A stretch of 7,968 nt of DNA from Methylomicrobium sp. (GCA_007135635.1 SLIO01000271.1:1-7968), one strand, 5' to 3'. Shown: positions 1-6,699, counted from the stretch's first letter. Program-made: numbers and translations. Notes: generated by a model not told the origin, from the sequence alone.

Positions 1-1
1 T

Positions 2-265
2 AAAGCGATCACAACCATCGAGGGTCTTGCTTCCGAGCAAGGTCTGCATCCGGTGCAACAAGCCTGGATCGACAAGGACGTGTCTCAATGCGGTTATTGT
101 CAGCCCGGGCAAATCATGGCGGCTGCCGCCTTACTGCGGGAGAATCCGAATCCGAGCGACGACGAAATCAGGGCGAAAATGACCAACTATTGCCGCTGCG
201 GAACCTATCTACAAATTTTCGAAGCGGTCAAACAAGCGGCGCAACTTACAGGAGAACAGTCATGA
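2..265 (+). CDS. [2Fe-2S] subunit of an IorA-type molybdenum hydroxylase, C-terminal part (5' end outside window)
   Basis: This is the last 87 residues of the small iron-sulfur subunit that passes electrons from the molybdenum cofactor of the partner subunit. The frame is open from base 2, so the gene starts upstream of the window. What is visible is the helical C-terminal [2Fe-2S] domain: the CGYCQPGQ motif at 89-112, then 30 residues later CRCGTY at 191-208. This is the C-x2-C ... C-x-C cluster signature of the xanthine oxidase superfamily, and the CRCGTY form matches isoquinoline 1-oxidoreductase alpha subunits. The plant-type ferredoxin domain with the first cluster would lie upstream and is not seen. 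The stop codon overlaps the next gene's start (ATGA, 262-265), so the two are translationally coupled. The family call is firm; the substrate cannot be read from sequence. Confidence 0.9.
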   Translation, partial: KAITTIEGLASEQGLHPVQQAWIDKDVSQCGYCQPGQIMAAAALLRENPNPSDDEIRAKMTNYCRCGTYLQIFEAVKQAAQLTGEQS

Positions 266-2424
266 GCACTTTATCGAATTTGTCGATGACGCGCCGGCAA
301 TTTCTGGGCGCCGCTGCGGCCGGCGCCAGCGTATTTGTGTTAGGGATTTCATTGCCCGGTTGCGCCAAGGTTGACGAACAAGGCGAAGGCGTGATCAATG
401 CCTTCATCGGAATCGATGAAAACGGTTTCGTTATTTTTCAAAATCCTTTCATCGAAATGGGGCAGGGGACCTATACCTCGATACCTGCCATCATGGCCGA
501 AGAGTTGGATGCCGACATGGCGATGCTCAAGGTCGTACAAGCACCGCACGGGCCGGAATACCGCATCATGTTCAACAATACGACGCGTTTTACCGGCGGC
601 AGTTTCAGCGTGCGCTCGTCCTATATGACCATGCGAAAAGCCGGTGCGACCGCACGGACTATGCTTATCGAAGCCGCAGCCGGCAATTGGCGTGTGCCGC
701 CGGCCGAATGTACGACTGAACCGGGCGTCGTGATTCATCAGGCTAGTGGAAAAAAATTGACTTACGGTGAATTGGCGCCCTTGGCTGCTAAACTTGATAT
801 ACCCGCAGACGTACCGCTGAAGGACGATGCGTCGTTCCGGTTGATCGGCAAGCCGGTCAAGCGGACCGATAGTCTTGTCAAAGCCACAGGAGAAGCCGAA
901 TTCGGCATCGATATCAAAGCCGATGGACTGCTGTATGCCGCGGTCAAACAATCGCCGGTATTCGGCGGTTCGGTCCAATCCTACGATCAAGACGCGGTTC
1001 TGAATATGCCCGGCGTTGTCGCGGTCGAGGAGATACCGAACGGTGTCGCCGTGATTGCCGATCAATATTGGCGAGCCAAAAAAGCCTTGGAGCAATTACC
1101 GGTGACTTTCGATGAAGGCGATAATGCCGATTTCTCATCGAAGGAATACTTGGAGAAACTTAAAACCGCGTTGAGCGAACCTGGCGTTATGGTCGAAAAC
1201 GTGGGCGATGCCGGTATTGCCTTGTCCGAAGCGGCTAAAACTATCGAAGCGGTTTATCATGCGCCGTTCCTTGCGCACCAAACGATGGAGCCGATGAATT
1301 GCACCGCGCTGGTCACTAATGACCATTGCAAGGTTTGGGCGCCGAATCAAGGCGCAGATTTCGTCGCCAAAGTCGCCGCCGAAATTACAGGTTTGAAGTT
1401 GAATGCCATCGAGGTCATGACCCCCTTCCTCGGTGGCGGTTTCGGAAGGCGCTTCATTATGGATTACACGGCGCAGGCGGTAACGTTGGCCAAGAAACTT
1501 CCGGGTCGGCCGATCAAAGTCATTTGGACGCGTGAGGAAGATACGCAACACGACCATTATCGTCCGATGACCGTAGCCAAATACCGGGCAGGCTTCGATG
1601 CGCAGGGCAATCCACTTGCGATTCAAATCACGACGGCAGGCGAGGGACCGTCGGGCCGCCTTAATCCCGAGTTTTTGAAAGATCCCGCTATCGACGAAAG
1701 CATCTTCGAAGGCGGTCCCAATCAGCCCTATGCGATACCGAATAAGCGCGCTAATGTGGTCAATGTGCCGGTTAAGCCCATACCGATCGGTTATTGGCGA
1801 TCGGTCGGCAATTCGCAGAATGCGTTTTTCAAGGAGTCGTTTATCGATGAAATGGCTCATGCAACCGGTGACGATTCGGTCGAGTTTCGCCGAAAATTAT
1901 TGGCCGAACAGCCCCGATTCAAAAAAGTGCTCGATACCGCCGCCGGGATGGCAAACTGGAAATCCGAAGTTTGGCAAGGCGAAAACGGCATCAAACATGC
2001 CATGGGCGTTGCATTGCATGAGTCGTTCGGTAGCATCGTCGCGCAAGTTGCCGAAGTGGCGCTTGACGACGGCGATATTAAGGTAGTTCGTGTCTGGTGC
2101 GCAGTCGATTGCGGTTTCGCGGTGAATCCGGCCATCGTTAAAATGCAAATGGAAAGCGGTATTGTTTACGGCTTGTCGGCAGCGTGGAGCGAGGAAATCA
2201 CCCTCGAGAAAGGCCGCGTGATGCAAAGCAATTTTCACGACTATCCGATCTTGCAGCCCGATCAAATGCCCGATGTCGAAGTCGAAATCATCAACAGCGG
2301 CGAGCCGCTCGGCGGTATCGGCGAGCCAGGCACCCCGCCGATCGCGCCGGCGGTCTGTAATGCTTTGTTTAAGTTGACTGGTCAACGGGTGAGAAGCTTG
2401 CCTCTTTCTCAGTATACTTTTTGA
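262..2424 (+). CDS. Molybdopterin-binding large subunit, isoquinoline 1-oxidoreductase beta (IorB)-type, Tat-exported
   Basis: This 720-residue protein is the catalytic subunit of a two-subunit molybdenum hydroxylase or aldehyde dehydrogenase of the IorB type. The N-terminus has a twin-arginine signal (TRRQFLG, residues 10-16), then a hydrophobic stretch to LPGC34, so it is probably exported folded. Xanthine dehydrogenase family motifs follow in order: GQGT near residue 67, the PFLGGGFGRRF block with GGGFGRRF at 391-398, a WTREED segment, and GIGEPGTPP near the C-terminus, where E688 sits at the position of the family's catalytic glutamate. An open frame extends back to 88, but the ATG at 262 is chosen because AGGAG (250-254) lies 7 bases before it, the Tat signal begins just after, and it overlaps the IorA-type stop. 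No frameshift is seen. IorAB-type enzymes often pair with a c-type cytochrome, but none is in view. The substrate is unknown; the isoquinoline name is only a family label. Confidence 0.92.
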   Translation: MSTLSNLSMTRRQFLGAAAAGASVFVLGISLPGCAKVDEQGEGVINAFIGIDENGFVIFQNPFIEMGQGTYTSIPAIMAEELDADMAMLKVVQAPHGPEYRIMFNNTTRFTGGSFSVRSSYMTMRKAGATARTMLIEAAAGNWRVPPAECTTEPGVVIHQASGKKLTYGELAPLAAKLDIPADVPLKDDASFRLIGKPVKRTDSLVKATGEAEFGIDIKADGLLYAAVKQSPVFGGSVQSYDQDAVLNMPGVVAVEEIPNGVAVIADQYWRAKKALEQLPVTFDEGDNADFSSKEYLEKLKTALSEPGVMVENVGDAGIALSEAAKTIEAVYHAPFLAHQTMEPMNCTALVTNDHCKVWAPNQGADFVAKVAAEITGLKLNAIEVMTPFLGGGFGRRFIMDYTAQAVTLAKKLPGRPIKVIWTREEDTQHDHYRPMTVAKYRAGFDAQGNPLAIQITTAGEGPSGRLNPEFLKDPAIDESIFEGGPNQPYAIPNKRANVVNVPVKPIPIGYWRSVGNSQNAFFKESFIDEMAHATGDDSVEFRRKLLAEQPRFKKVLDTAAGMANWKSEVWQGENGIKHAMGVALHESFGSIVAQVAEVALDDGDIKVVRVWCAVDCGFAVNPAIVKMQMESGIVYGLSAAWSEEITLEKGRVMQSNFHDYPILQPDQMPDVEVEIINSGEPLGGIGEPGTPPIAPAVCNALFKLTGQRVRSLPLSQYTF

Positions 2425-2565
2425 ACGCTAAAGTATATCCAAAAAGCAAAAACAGGCTCCGATAACAGCAATTCCCGGTTTGAGCATTTTTTGCCGTGTT
2501 TAAGGTGTAATGTATGCCTATCGAAGAACGCTGCAAACCCATCTATTGGGTGTCTTGACGGCAGC

Positions 2566-2667
2566 TAAGCGCCAAGGATGGTGTGTATTGGGCACCAATA
2601 TTAGGCGCTTTAGGCGATGCAGGGCAGAAATGCTCCTGCATTTTCTGCATTCATTACATCCATGTAA
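2566..2667. repeat. Cluster of nested and interleaved inverted repeats (candidate dispersed palindromic element)
   Basis: Several perfect dyads are packed into 100 bases. AAGCGCC (2567-2573) pairs with GGCGCTT (2604-2610), enclosing TATTGG (2586-2591) paired with CCAATA (2595-2600). Next, ATGCAGG (2617-2623) pairs with CCTGCAT (2635-2641), interleaved with GCAGAAA (2624-2630) pairing with TTTCTGC (2642-2648). Finally TTACAT (2654-2659) pairs with ATGTAA (2662-2667). This density resembles REP-like or MITE-like intergenic elements, but only one copy is in the window, so repetition in the genome is inferred. A structured RNA is the alternative. Confidence 0.4.
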
Positions 2668-2888
2668 CTCAGCAATTGCCGAGGAGCAAAAATCTGCCCC
2701 CTCCTGCAGACACCTTCGCTAAGCACGCTCCACACCCTTGTTAATTTCCAAATTGGGAATTGCTGCTTTGATAAAATCGTTGGCGTATTTTAAGAGCGAT
2801 AGAAAACCTGCAATTATATCTTTGACCCCATATCTTCAGTGATGAGGGAGGGCAAGTCAGAGTCTGTTCTCTACTCTACACGGTTTTC

Positions 2889-2918
2889 TTGACAATATGT
2901 TAGCCCGGCCTGGATAAT
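2889..2918 (+). promoter_or_regulatory. Candidate sigma-70 promoter upstream of the antiporter
   Basis: A perfect -35 hexamer TTGACA (2889-2894) is followed after 18 bases by GATAAT (2913-2918), five of six matches to the -10 consensus. Transcription would begin near 2925, giving a leader of about 270 bases that includes the structured segment at 3021-3093 before the antiporter start at 3196. The match is good, but such pairs also arise by chance and no other evidence fixes the start. Confidence 0.4.
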
Positions 2919-3020
2919 TACTAGCACTCTTCATGCCTTAAAGGCTAGATGTATCAATATCTAAATAAATGTCAGGTTCTTCCCTCTGTTGGCACAGGGA
3001 TGATTTAAGAAAGAAATGAT

Positions 3021-3093
3021 GGCGATGGAGTTCGCCGAAACCGCTTAGCGTTATTAGCATTATCACAACGCAGTTTGCTGATGGCTCCTACTG
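3021..3093 (+). promoter_or_regulatory. Candidate structured RNA leader with a possible pseudoknot, upstream of the antiporter
   Basis: GGCGA (3021-3025) pairs with TCGCC (3032-3036), closing the six-base loop TGGAGT. Bases GGAGT of that loop (3027-3031) can pair with GCTCC (3084-3088) about 50 bases downstream, forming a pseudoknot. Between them a second stem is possible: AAAC (3038-3041) with GTTT (3073-3076), then GCGTT (3048-3052) with AACGC (3067-3071). The segment lies about 100 bases before the antiporter start and downstream of the candidate promoter. A cis-acting regulatory RNA controlling an ion transporter is plausible. I cannot assign it to a named riboswitch family, and the stems are short, so chance pairing is not excluded. 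Confidence 0.4.
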
Positions 3094-3195
3094 TTCTGAC
3101 TTGTAGCATAAGGTTAAGGTTGTACATGCATGGACTGAAGCAAATCTATCGCTACAAGTCACGTTGATTAACCAATTCAATCACAATATGGCGTT

Positions 3196-4833
3196 ATGTT
3201 AGAAAGTATTATCTGGATTTTGTTGATGGGCTTTTTTGTTGGGCAAATTGCCCGACGACTTCGAGTTCCTGCACTGGTAGGTATGGCGTTGGTTGGCGTT
3301 GTGCTTGGCCCTCATGTGGGAAATGTGATTGCGCCAGAGGTTTTAGGCGCAGCAGATTCCCTGCGCGTGATTGCTGTCATGGTGATTTTAATGAAGGCTG
3401 GTCTAGGGCTTGATCGGGAAAAGCTAGCTCAGCAAGGTACCGTAGCATTGCGATTAGGCTTTTTTCCTGGGGCTTGTGAGGCGATCGCTATTGCGTTTGC
3501 TTCGATGTGGCTACTTCAGTTTGACTTTGTCACAGGGCTTCTGCTGGGTTGCATTATTGGTGCGGAATCTCCCGCCGTTATTGTGCCAGGGATGTTGCGC
3601 TTAAAGAGTCTAGGCTGGGGGGTTAAGAAAGGAATTCCTGATGCCATATTGACCGGAAGCGCGCTATCCGATGTCTTACTGTTGCTGGTCTTTAGTTTAC
3701 TGGTGGCGTTTCTGTCTCAAAGTGCTGAGGTGGGATTGACCTTGCCGGGCGGGTTCACCCTGACCCCTTTGCAATTGCTGCCGCTTCAAATCATTCTCCA
3801 AATCAGTTTAGGAATTTTACTGGGATGGTTTGCGGCCCGTCTATTGGTCTCCTTGTTAGCCAAGCAAAATTGGACACAAAATGCGGTTCAGGATGCCTTG
3901 GTTGCCGCAGGTTTTGCCCTGTTATTGGTTGTGGCGGCGGAAGATTTTCCGGTGTTCTCCGGTTATTTGGCGGTCATGATGACCGGTTTTTTCATGATTC
4001 AAGTCGACGCCCCGTTAGCGCGGCGCTTACGCAGCGGCTTTGACAGCCTATGGGTAGTCGCTGAGATTATTCTGTTTGTGCTGTTGGGAGCCAGTATTCA
4101 GATTGAAGTGCTCGGCAATACCCTTCTGATAGGATTGGCCGTACTCGCAATAGGTCTTCTGATCGGTCGTTCCATCGGCTGGTATCTCTCAACTCTAGGC
4201 AGTAACTGGACGTGGAAAGAGCGGCTATTTTTGCTCCCAGGGAATTCTGCTAAGGCAACGGTACAGGCAGCGATCGGTGCAATTCCCTTGGCTTTAGGCA
4301 TAGACGGGGGTGAAACGATTCTTGCCATAGCAGCACTCTCTATTTTGGTAACAGCCCCGCTTGGAGCTTGGTCTACTCCCTTATTAGCACCAAAACTTTT
4401 GGAGCGGGGTGAGGTTGACCCTACCAAAGTTTCGGTGTTGCGGCGGATTGTATTGCTGGCAGCCGTCGACACCTCCGCCTTGGCGACCCAAGTGCTGACC
4501 AAAGTGGCAGAGTTGGCCCGCCGCAGCGATGCGGAGGTGGTTGTGCTTCACGTCATTCGAGTAGACGACCCTGAAGGTAGTGAGCAGCTGCGCCAACAGG
4601 CAAAACTAATCCTCGCCGATATTCGTTACCGGTTTGTCACCGCCAATGGTTCCGTGCCTGAAGAAATTATTAGCACGGCTCAAGATAATGATGTGGCGGA
4701 GATCGTCATTGGCAAACGCGGCCATCGTCCGCTGGATGAAGTATTGGTCGGGTCAGTTTCTCAAGCCGTGCTGGAAAGCAGTGCGATACCCGTTTTGGTC
4801 GTGGAGGATGAGCTAGCCTCATCTCATAATTGA
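3196..4833 (+). CDS. Cation:proton antiporter with C-terminal universal stress (Usp) domain
   Basis: This 545-residue inner-membrane protein has about 400 residues of Na+/H+ exchanger-type membrane domain, then a cytoplasmic UspA-like domain from about residue 414. It would exchange Na+, K+ or another cation for protons. The start MLESIIWILLMGF runs into RVPALVGMALVGVVLGP, a typical first-helix region. Family landmarks are GAESPAV (122-128), GSALSDV (154-160, with D159 as the likely ion-binding acid) and KATVQAAIG (353-361). The Usp domain keeps the nucleotide-binding pattern G-x2-G-x9-G-S (GKRG at 506-509, GS at 519-520), so it may bind ATP and gate transport. The ATG at 3196 has no clear Shine-Dalgarno sequence; it is chosen because the membrane domain begins there. 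An exact HIP1 octamer (GCGATCGC, 3481-3488) hints at cyanobacterial ancestry. The ion cannot be assigned from sequence. Confidence 0.9.
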   Translation: MLESIIWILLMGFFVGQIARRLRVPALVGMALVGVVLGPHVGNVIAPEVLGAADSLRVIAVMVILMKAGLGLDREKLAQQGTVALRLGFFPGACEAIAIAFASMWLLQFDFVTGLLLGCIIGAESPAVIVPGMLRLKSLGWGVKKGIPDAILTGSALSDVLLLLVFSLLVAFLSQSAEVGLTLPGGFTLTPLQLLPLQIILQISLGILLGWFAARLLVSLLAKQNWTQNAVQDALVAAGFALLLVVAAEDFPVFSGYLAVMMTGFFMIQVDAPLARRLRSGFDSLWVVAEIILFVLLGASIQIEVLGNTLLIGLAVLAIGLLIGRSIGWYLSTLGSNWTWKERLFLLPGNSAKATVQAAIGAIPLALGIDGGETILAIAALSILVTAPLGAWSTPLLAPKLLERGEVDPTKVSVLRRIVLLAAVDTSALATQVLTKVAELARRSDAEVVVLHVIRVDDPEGSEQLRQQAKLILADIRYRFVTANGSVPEEIISTAQDNDVAEIVIGKRGHRPLDEVLVGSVSQAVLESSAIPVLVVEDELASSHN

Positions 4834-4843
4834 TCAACAGACT

Positions 4844-5017
4844 ATGAACAATACTGAACAGTTGACAATCTAGGTGGTTGAAAGCGGTCGCGTACAGGGC
4901 AAACTGCTATACCGTGCCCTGATGGGAGGGAGCGGCCCGGGCTTAGACGGAATGAGCTATGATCAGCAACATCACCGTATCAGCTTGGATTGGATCCGGA
5001 AAAAGGGGTTAGGTTGA
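4844..5017 (+). pseudogene. Small broken ORF behind the antiporter, interrupted by TAG and ending in a repeat
   Basis: Ten bases after the antiporter stop, an ATG opens a frame of nine codons (MNNTEQLTI), then an in-frame TAG (4871-4873). The same frame then stays open for 47 codons from GTG at 4874, through VVESGRVQGKLLYRALMGG, to a TGA at 5015-5017. The final codons (KKGLG) and the stop lie inside the palindromic repeat that begins at 5000. The text between looks protein-like, so I read this as the remnant of a small gene that followed the antiporter, damaged by a point nonsense change and by repeat insertion. I do not recognise the family. It could instead be a short real ORF starting at GTG 4874, though no ribosome binding site supports that. 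Confidence 0.35.
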
Positions 5018-5053
5018 GTAATTAATTTAACCTGGCTCCTTTTTCGCCTTTTT
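5000..5053 (-). repeat. Palindromic repeat, copy 1
   Basis: Arms AAAAAGGGGTTAGGTT (5000-5015) and AACCTGGCTCCTTTTT (5029-5044) pair at 13 of 16 positions around a 13-base AT-rich loop, followed by an extra CCTTTTT unit (5047-5053). Read on the minus strand it aligns with the copy at 6646-6699 without gaps, 45 of 54 bases identical by eye. More CCTTTTT-like units follow to about 5070. The hairpin with flanking T-runs could also end transcription. Similar AAAAAGGGGTCAGG-type palindromes are, from memory, common near REP-associated (Y1) transposases, but no transposase is present here. Confidence 0.75.
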
Positions 5054-5217
5054 CATACCTTTTTCACCTTTATCAATCGTTAAATTACGATCGTTCACGA
5101 TTCTATTAGAGTAAAGCTCTATGCAGAGTGCTTAGTTCAGATTAGCAAACACGGGGTTTTAATTTCACCAGAGCTGCGTATAACGAATGCCTTTTTAAAT
5201 TAATTTAGGGGAGATCA
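5045..5217. promoter_or_regulatory. Upstream region of the TauE/SafE-like gene, with ATCGT/ACGAT half-site cluster at 5076-5101
   Basis: This segment between repeat copy 1 and the exporter start contains four ATCGT/ACGAT half-sites: ATCGT at 5076-5080, ACGAT at 5087-5091, ATCGT at 5090-5094 and ACGAT at 5097-5101. Together they form overlapping dyads of the kind bound by dimeric regulators. A small TAGAG/CTCTA hairpin lies at 5107-5121. No confident -35/-10 pair is seen. The ribosome binding site AGGGGAG (5207-5213) lies four bases before the ATG at 5218. The operator role is inferred only from symmetry. Confidence 0.3.
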
Positions 5218-5940
5218 ATGCCACTGGATATATTGATAACCGTGATAGCAACTACGATCATCCAATCCATGTTCGGAGTCGGAATTTTGCTGTTCGGCAC
5301 ACCGTTATTATTATTGTTGGGCTATCACTTCATCAACGCGCTTGAAATCCTGTTGCCGATTTCAATCGCGATCAATATGCTGCAATTGATCAAACATCAT
5401 GGTTTCATAGACATCGATTTCGTCAAGAATGTCTTGAAATTCAGCATACCGTTTGTTGTGGTCTTTTTATTTATAGTCACCAGCGTTCGTATCAACATCG
5501 GCTTCTTTATCGGATTTTTTCTGATCTTCGTCGCTCTGAAAGATGTCGTCGGTTCGATAAATAAAATCATCGCCAAACTGGTAAGTTACGAAAGATCCTA
5601 CTTGGTCTCTATGGGCGTCATTCACGGGCTCACCAATTTGGGCGGCTCTTTATTAACCGCGATAGTACACAGCAAACAATACGAGAAAGATCAGACCCGA
5701 GCGACTGTTGCGGTTTGCTATGGCATGTTTGCGGTCTTTCAGATTGTGACAATGTTTTTCATTGACCATAACTATCTGATTTCGTATGCGGATAATGTGT
5801 CCTTGCTGCAAATTGCCGTGATCATTTTCTTATTGACCGAAGAAATGTTGTACAAAAATATCGATAACGACAAATACGCTAAATTTTTCGCAGCGTTTTT
5901 GGGATTTTCGGGCGCCGTTTTGATTTGGAAATCTTTGTAG
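5218..5940 (+). CDS. TauE/SafE-family membrane transporter (sulfite/organosulfonate exporter family)
   Basis: This 240-residue, highly hydrophobic protein has about eight membrane segments. The N-terminal half starts with a helix containing QSMFGVGILLFGTPLLLLLGY, and the second half repeats the theme with GVIHGLTNLGGSLLTAIV. Paired G-rich helices like these are the hallmark of TauE/SafE proteins. Known members export sulfite, sulfoacetate or related organic anions, but many are uncharacterised, so the substrate here is open. Length is normal for the family. The ATG is supported by AGGGGAG four bases upstream. The next gene begins 134 bases downstream on the same strand, so co-transcription is possible. 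Its sequence is richer in A+T than the oxidoreductase genes, as is common for membrane genes, so this alone does not show transfer. Confidence 0.85.
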   Translation: MPLDILITVIATTIIQSMFGVGILLFGTPLLLLLGYHFINALEILLPISIAINMLQLIKHHGFIDIDFVKNVLKFSIPFVVVFLFIVTSVRINIGFFIGFFLIFVALKDVVGSINKIIAKLVSYERSYLVSMGVIHGLTNLGGSLLTAIVHSKQYEKDQTRATVAVCYGMFAVFQIVTMFFIDHNYLISYADNVSLLQIAVIIFLLTEEMLYKNIDNDKYAKFFAAFLGFSGAVLIWKSL

Positions 5941-6074
5941 TCTTTCATTCGCAAAGTGCAGTCTATTCCGATACTATGATGCCAGGAGGCACGCGTACTC
6001 CTTCGAGATAACCGGGAATGGCCAAAGGAATCTAATTGAAATGCTGATAATAAATATAAAAAACAGAGTCAATT

Positions 6075-6569
6075 ATGAAACTGATAAGAGTCTATGCACC
6101 GTTATGCTGGTTTAAAAACCATCCTCTCGAATTGCCACGATCGGTCGGTTTTTTCCAAAAAAACCTGTATTACTACCTTCTGCTCGAACTATTTTTTACC
6201 GCGAATATTACCGCACCGGTCGAAGCATTGATCGAAGTCATTATCGAAACGGGACTGACATTACTATTTATCATTTCGTTACTTTACGTCAAGAAAGCGG
6301 AAGCCAGCTTCATACCGGCTGCAACCAGTTTTTTGATATGCGAGAACATCATCAAGTCATTGGCACTCCCTGTTTTCGTCTGGTTAACCTCAACTGACGA
6401 TTCGCTCAGCTATTACATTCTATCGGGACTGGCGGCCTGGGGCGTGGCGGTAATCGCCTATGTGATCAAGCAAATTTTATTGACCACTTCGGCAATCGCT
6501 TTTGTATTGTCCCTGGTTTATTTTTTTATTTCGCATATTGGCGCTTTTATCGTTACCTTGATCCTCTAG
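6075..6569 (+). CDS. Hypothetical membrane protein, about four transmembrane helices
   Basis: This 164-residue protein is not recognised. It starts with a short soluble stretch rich in basic and aromatic residues (FKNHPLELPRSVGFFQKN). Four or so hydrophobic segments follow: one near residues 30-73 that may be two helices, one at about 78-105, one near 110-137, and a last one running to the C-terminus (FVLSLVYFFISHIGAF). There are no obvious catalytic motifs, cysteine clusters or signal peptide. The ATG has only a weak upstream CAGAG, but no better in-frame start exists and the frame is well filled. It lies on the same strand as the TauE/SafE gene, and the two genes sit together between the two palindromic repeats. 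A shared transport role is possible but is only inferred from position. Confidence 0.7.
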   Translation: MKLIRVYAPLCWFKNHPLELPRSVGFFQKNLYYYLLLELFFTANITAPVEALIEVIIETGLTLLFIISLLYVKKAEASFIPAATSFLICENIIKSLALPVFVWLTSTDDSLSYYILSGLAAWGVAVIAYVIKQILLTTSAIAFVLSLVYFFISHIGAFIVTLIL

Positions 6570-6645
6570 TTCCAACATTGAATCGTGATTAACGAAGCGT
6601 AACTCGGTAATCGGTATCTTTGGTGCCGTTTTCAAAAACCATTCT

Positions 6646-6699
6646 AAAAAGGGGGCAGGTTACATTATTAATTTAACCTGACCCCTTTTTCCCCTTTTT
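6646..6699 (-). repeat. Palindromic repeat, copy 2; also a likely bidirectional terminator
   Basis: Arms AAAAAGGGGGCAGGTT (6646-6661) and AACCTGACCCCTTTTT (6675-6690) pair at 15 of 16 positions around a 13-base loop. A further CCCCTTTTT unit (6691-6699) duplicates the right end. It sits between convergent genes, and its G+C stem with a T-run on either strand fits a bidirectional intrinsic terminator. It also encodes the last eight residues and the TAA stop (6673-6675) of the minus-strand UPF0149 gene. It is oriented like copy 1. Confidence 0.8.

Larger units (their letters stand above)
2425..3195. other. 770-bp gene-free stretch holding a dyad cluster, candidate promoter and candidate RNA leader
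   Basis: I find no convincing gene here. A 70-codon open frame at 2510-2722 runs through palindromic sequence, lacks a ribosome binding site and has a composition unlike a protein. The left part (2566-2710) is dense in inverted repeats. The middle (2710-2880) shows only an imperfect AATT-ended dyad near 2742-2760. The right part contains a promoter-like pair at 2889-2918 and a structured segment at 3021-3093 leading into the antiporter gene. The stretch probably joins host intergenic DNA on the left to the antiporter's own upstream region on the right, but no boundary can be placed exactly. Confidence 0.6.

Noticed and set aside
88..261. 58-codon upstream extension of the IorB-type frame
   Set aside because: It overlaps the IorA-type coding frame, and the ribosome binding site and Tat signal place the start at 262.
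1135..1860. 241-codon minus-strand open frame inside the IorB-type gene (with others at 349-1095 and 1897-2385)
   Set aside because: These are antisense shadows of a well-supported coding frame, rich in R and H and without recognisable motifs or ribosome binding sites.
2413..2437. Eight-base perfect hairpin (TATACTTT/AAAGTATA) spanning the IorB-type stop codon, as a terminator
   Set aside because: The stem is almost all A-T and is not followed by a T-run, so intrinsic termination is unlikely.
2510..2722. 70-codon open frame between the oxidoreductase and antiporter genes
   Set aside because: It runs through the palindromic cluster, lacks a ribosome binding site and does not read like a protein.
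6589..6642. 17-codon minus-strand mini-ORF beginning MVFENGTKDTD just beyond repeat copy 2
   Set aside because: It is too short, has no ribosome binding site, and does not restore the missing SEC-C tail in any frame I checked.
5000..6699. CRISPR array or integron cassette reading of the repeated palindromes
   Set aside because: There are only two copies, 1.6 kb apart, with no regular spacers, integrase or cas gene.
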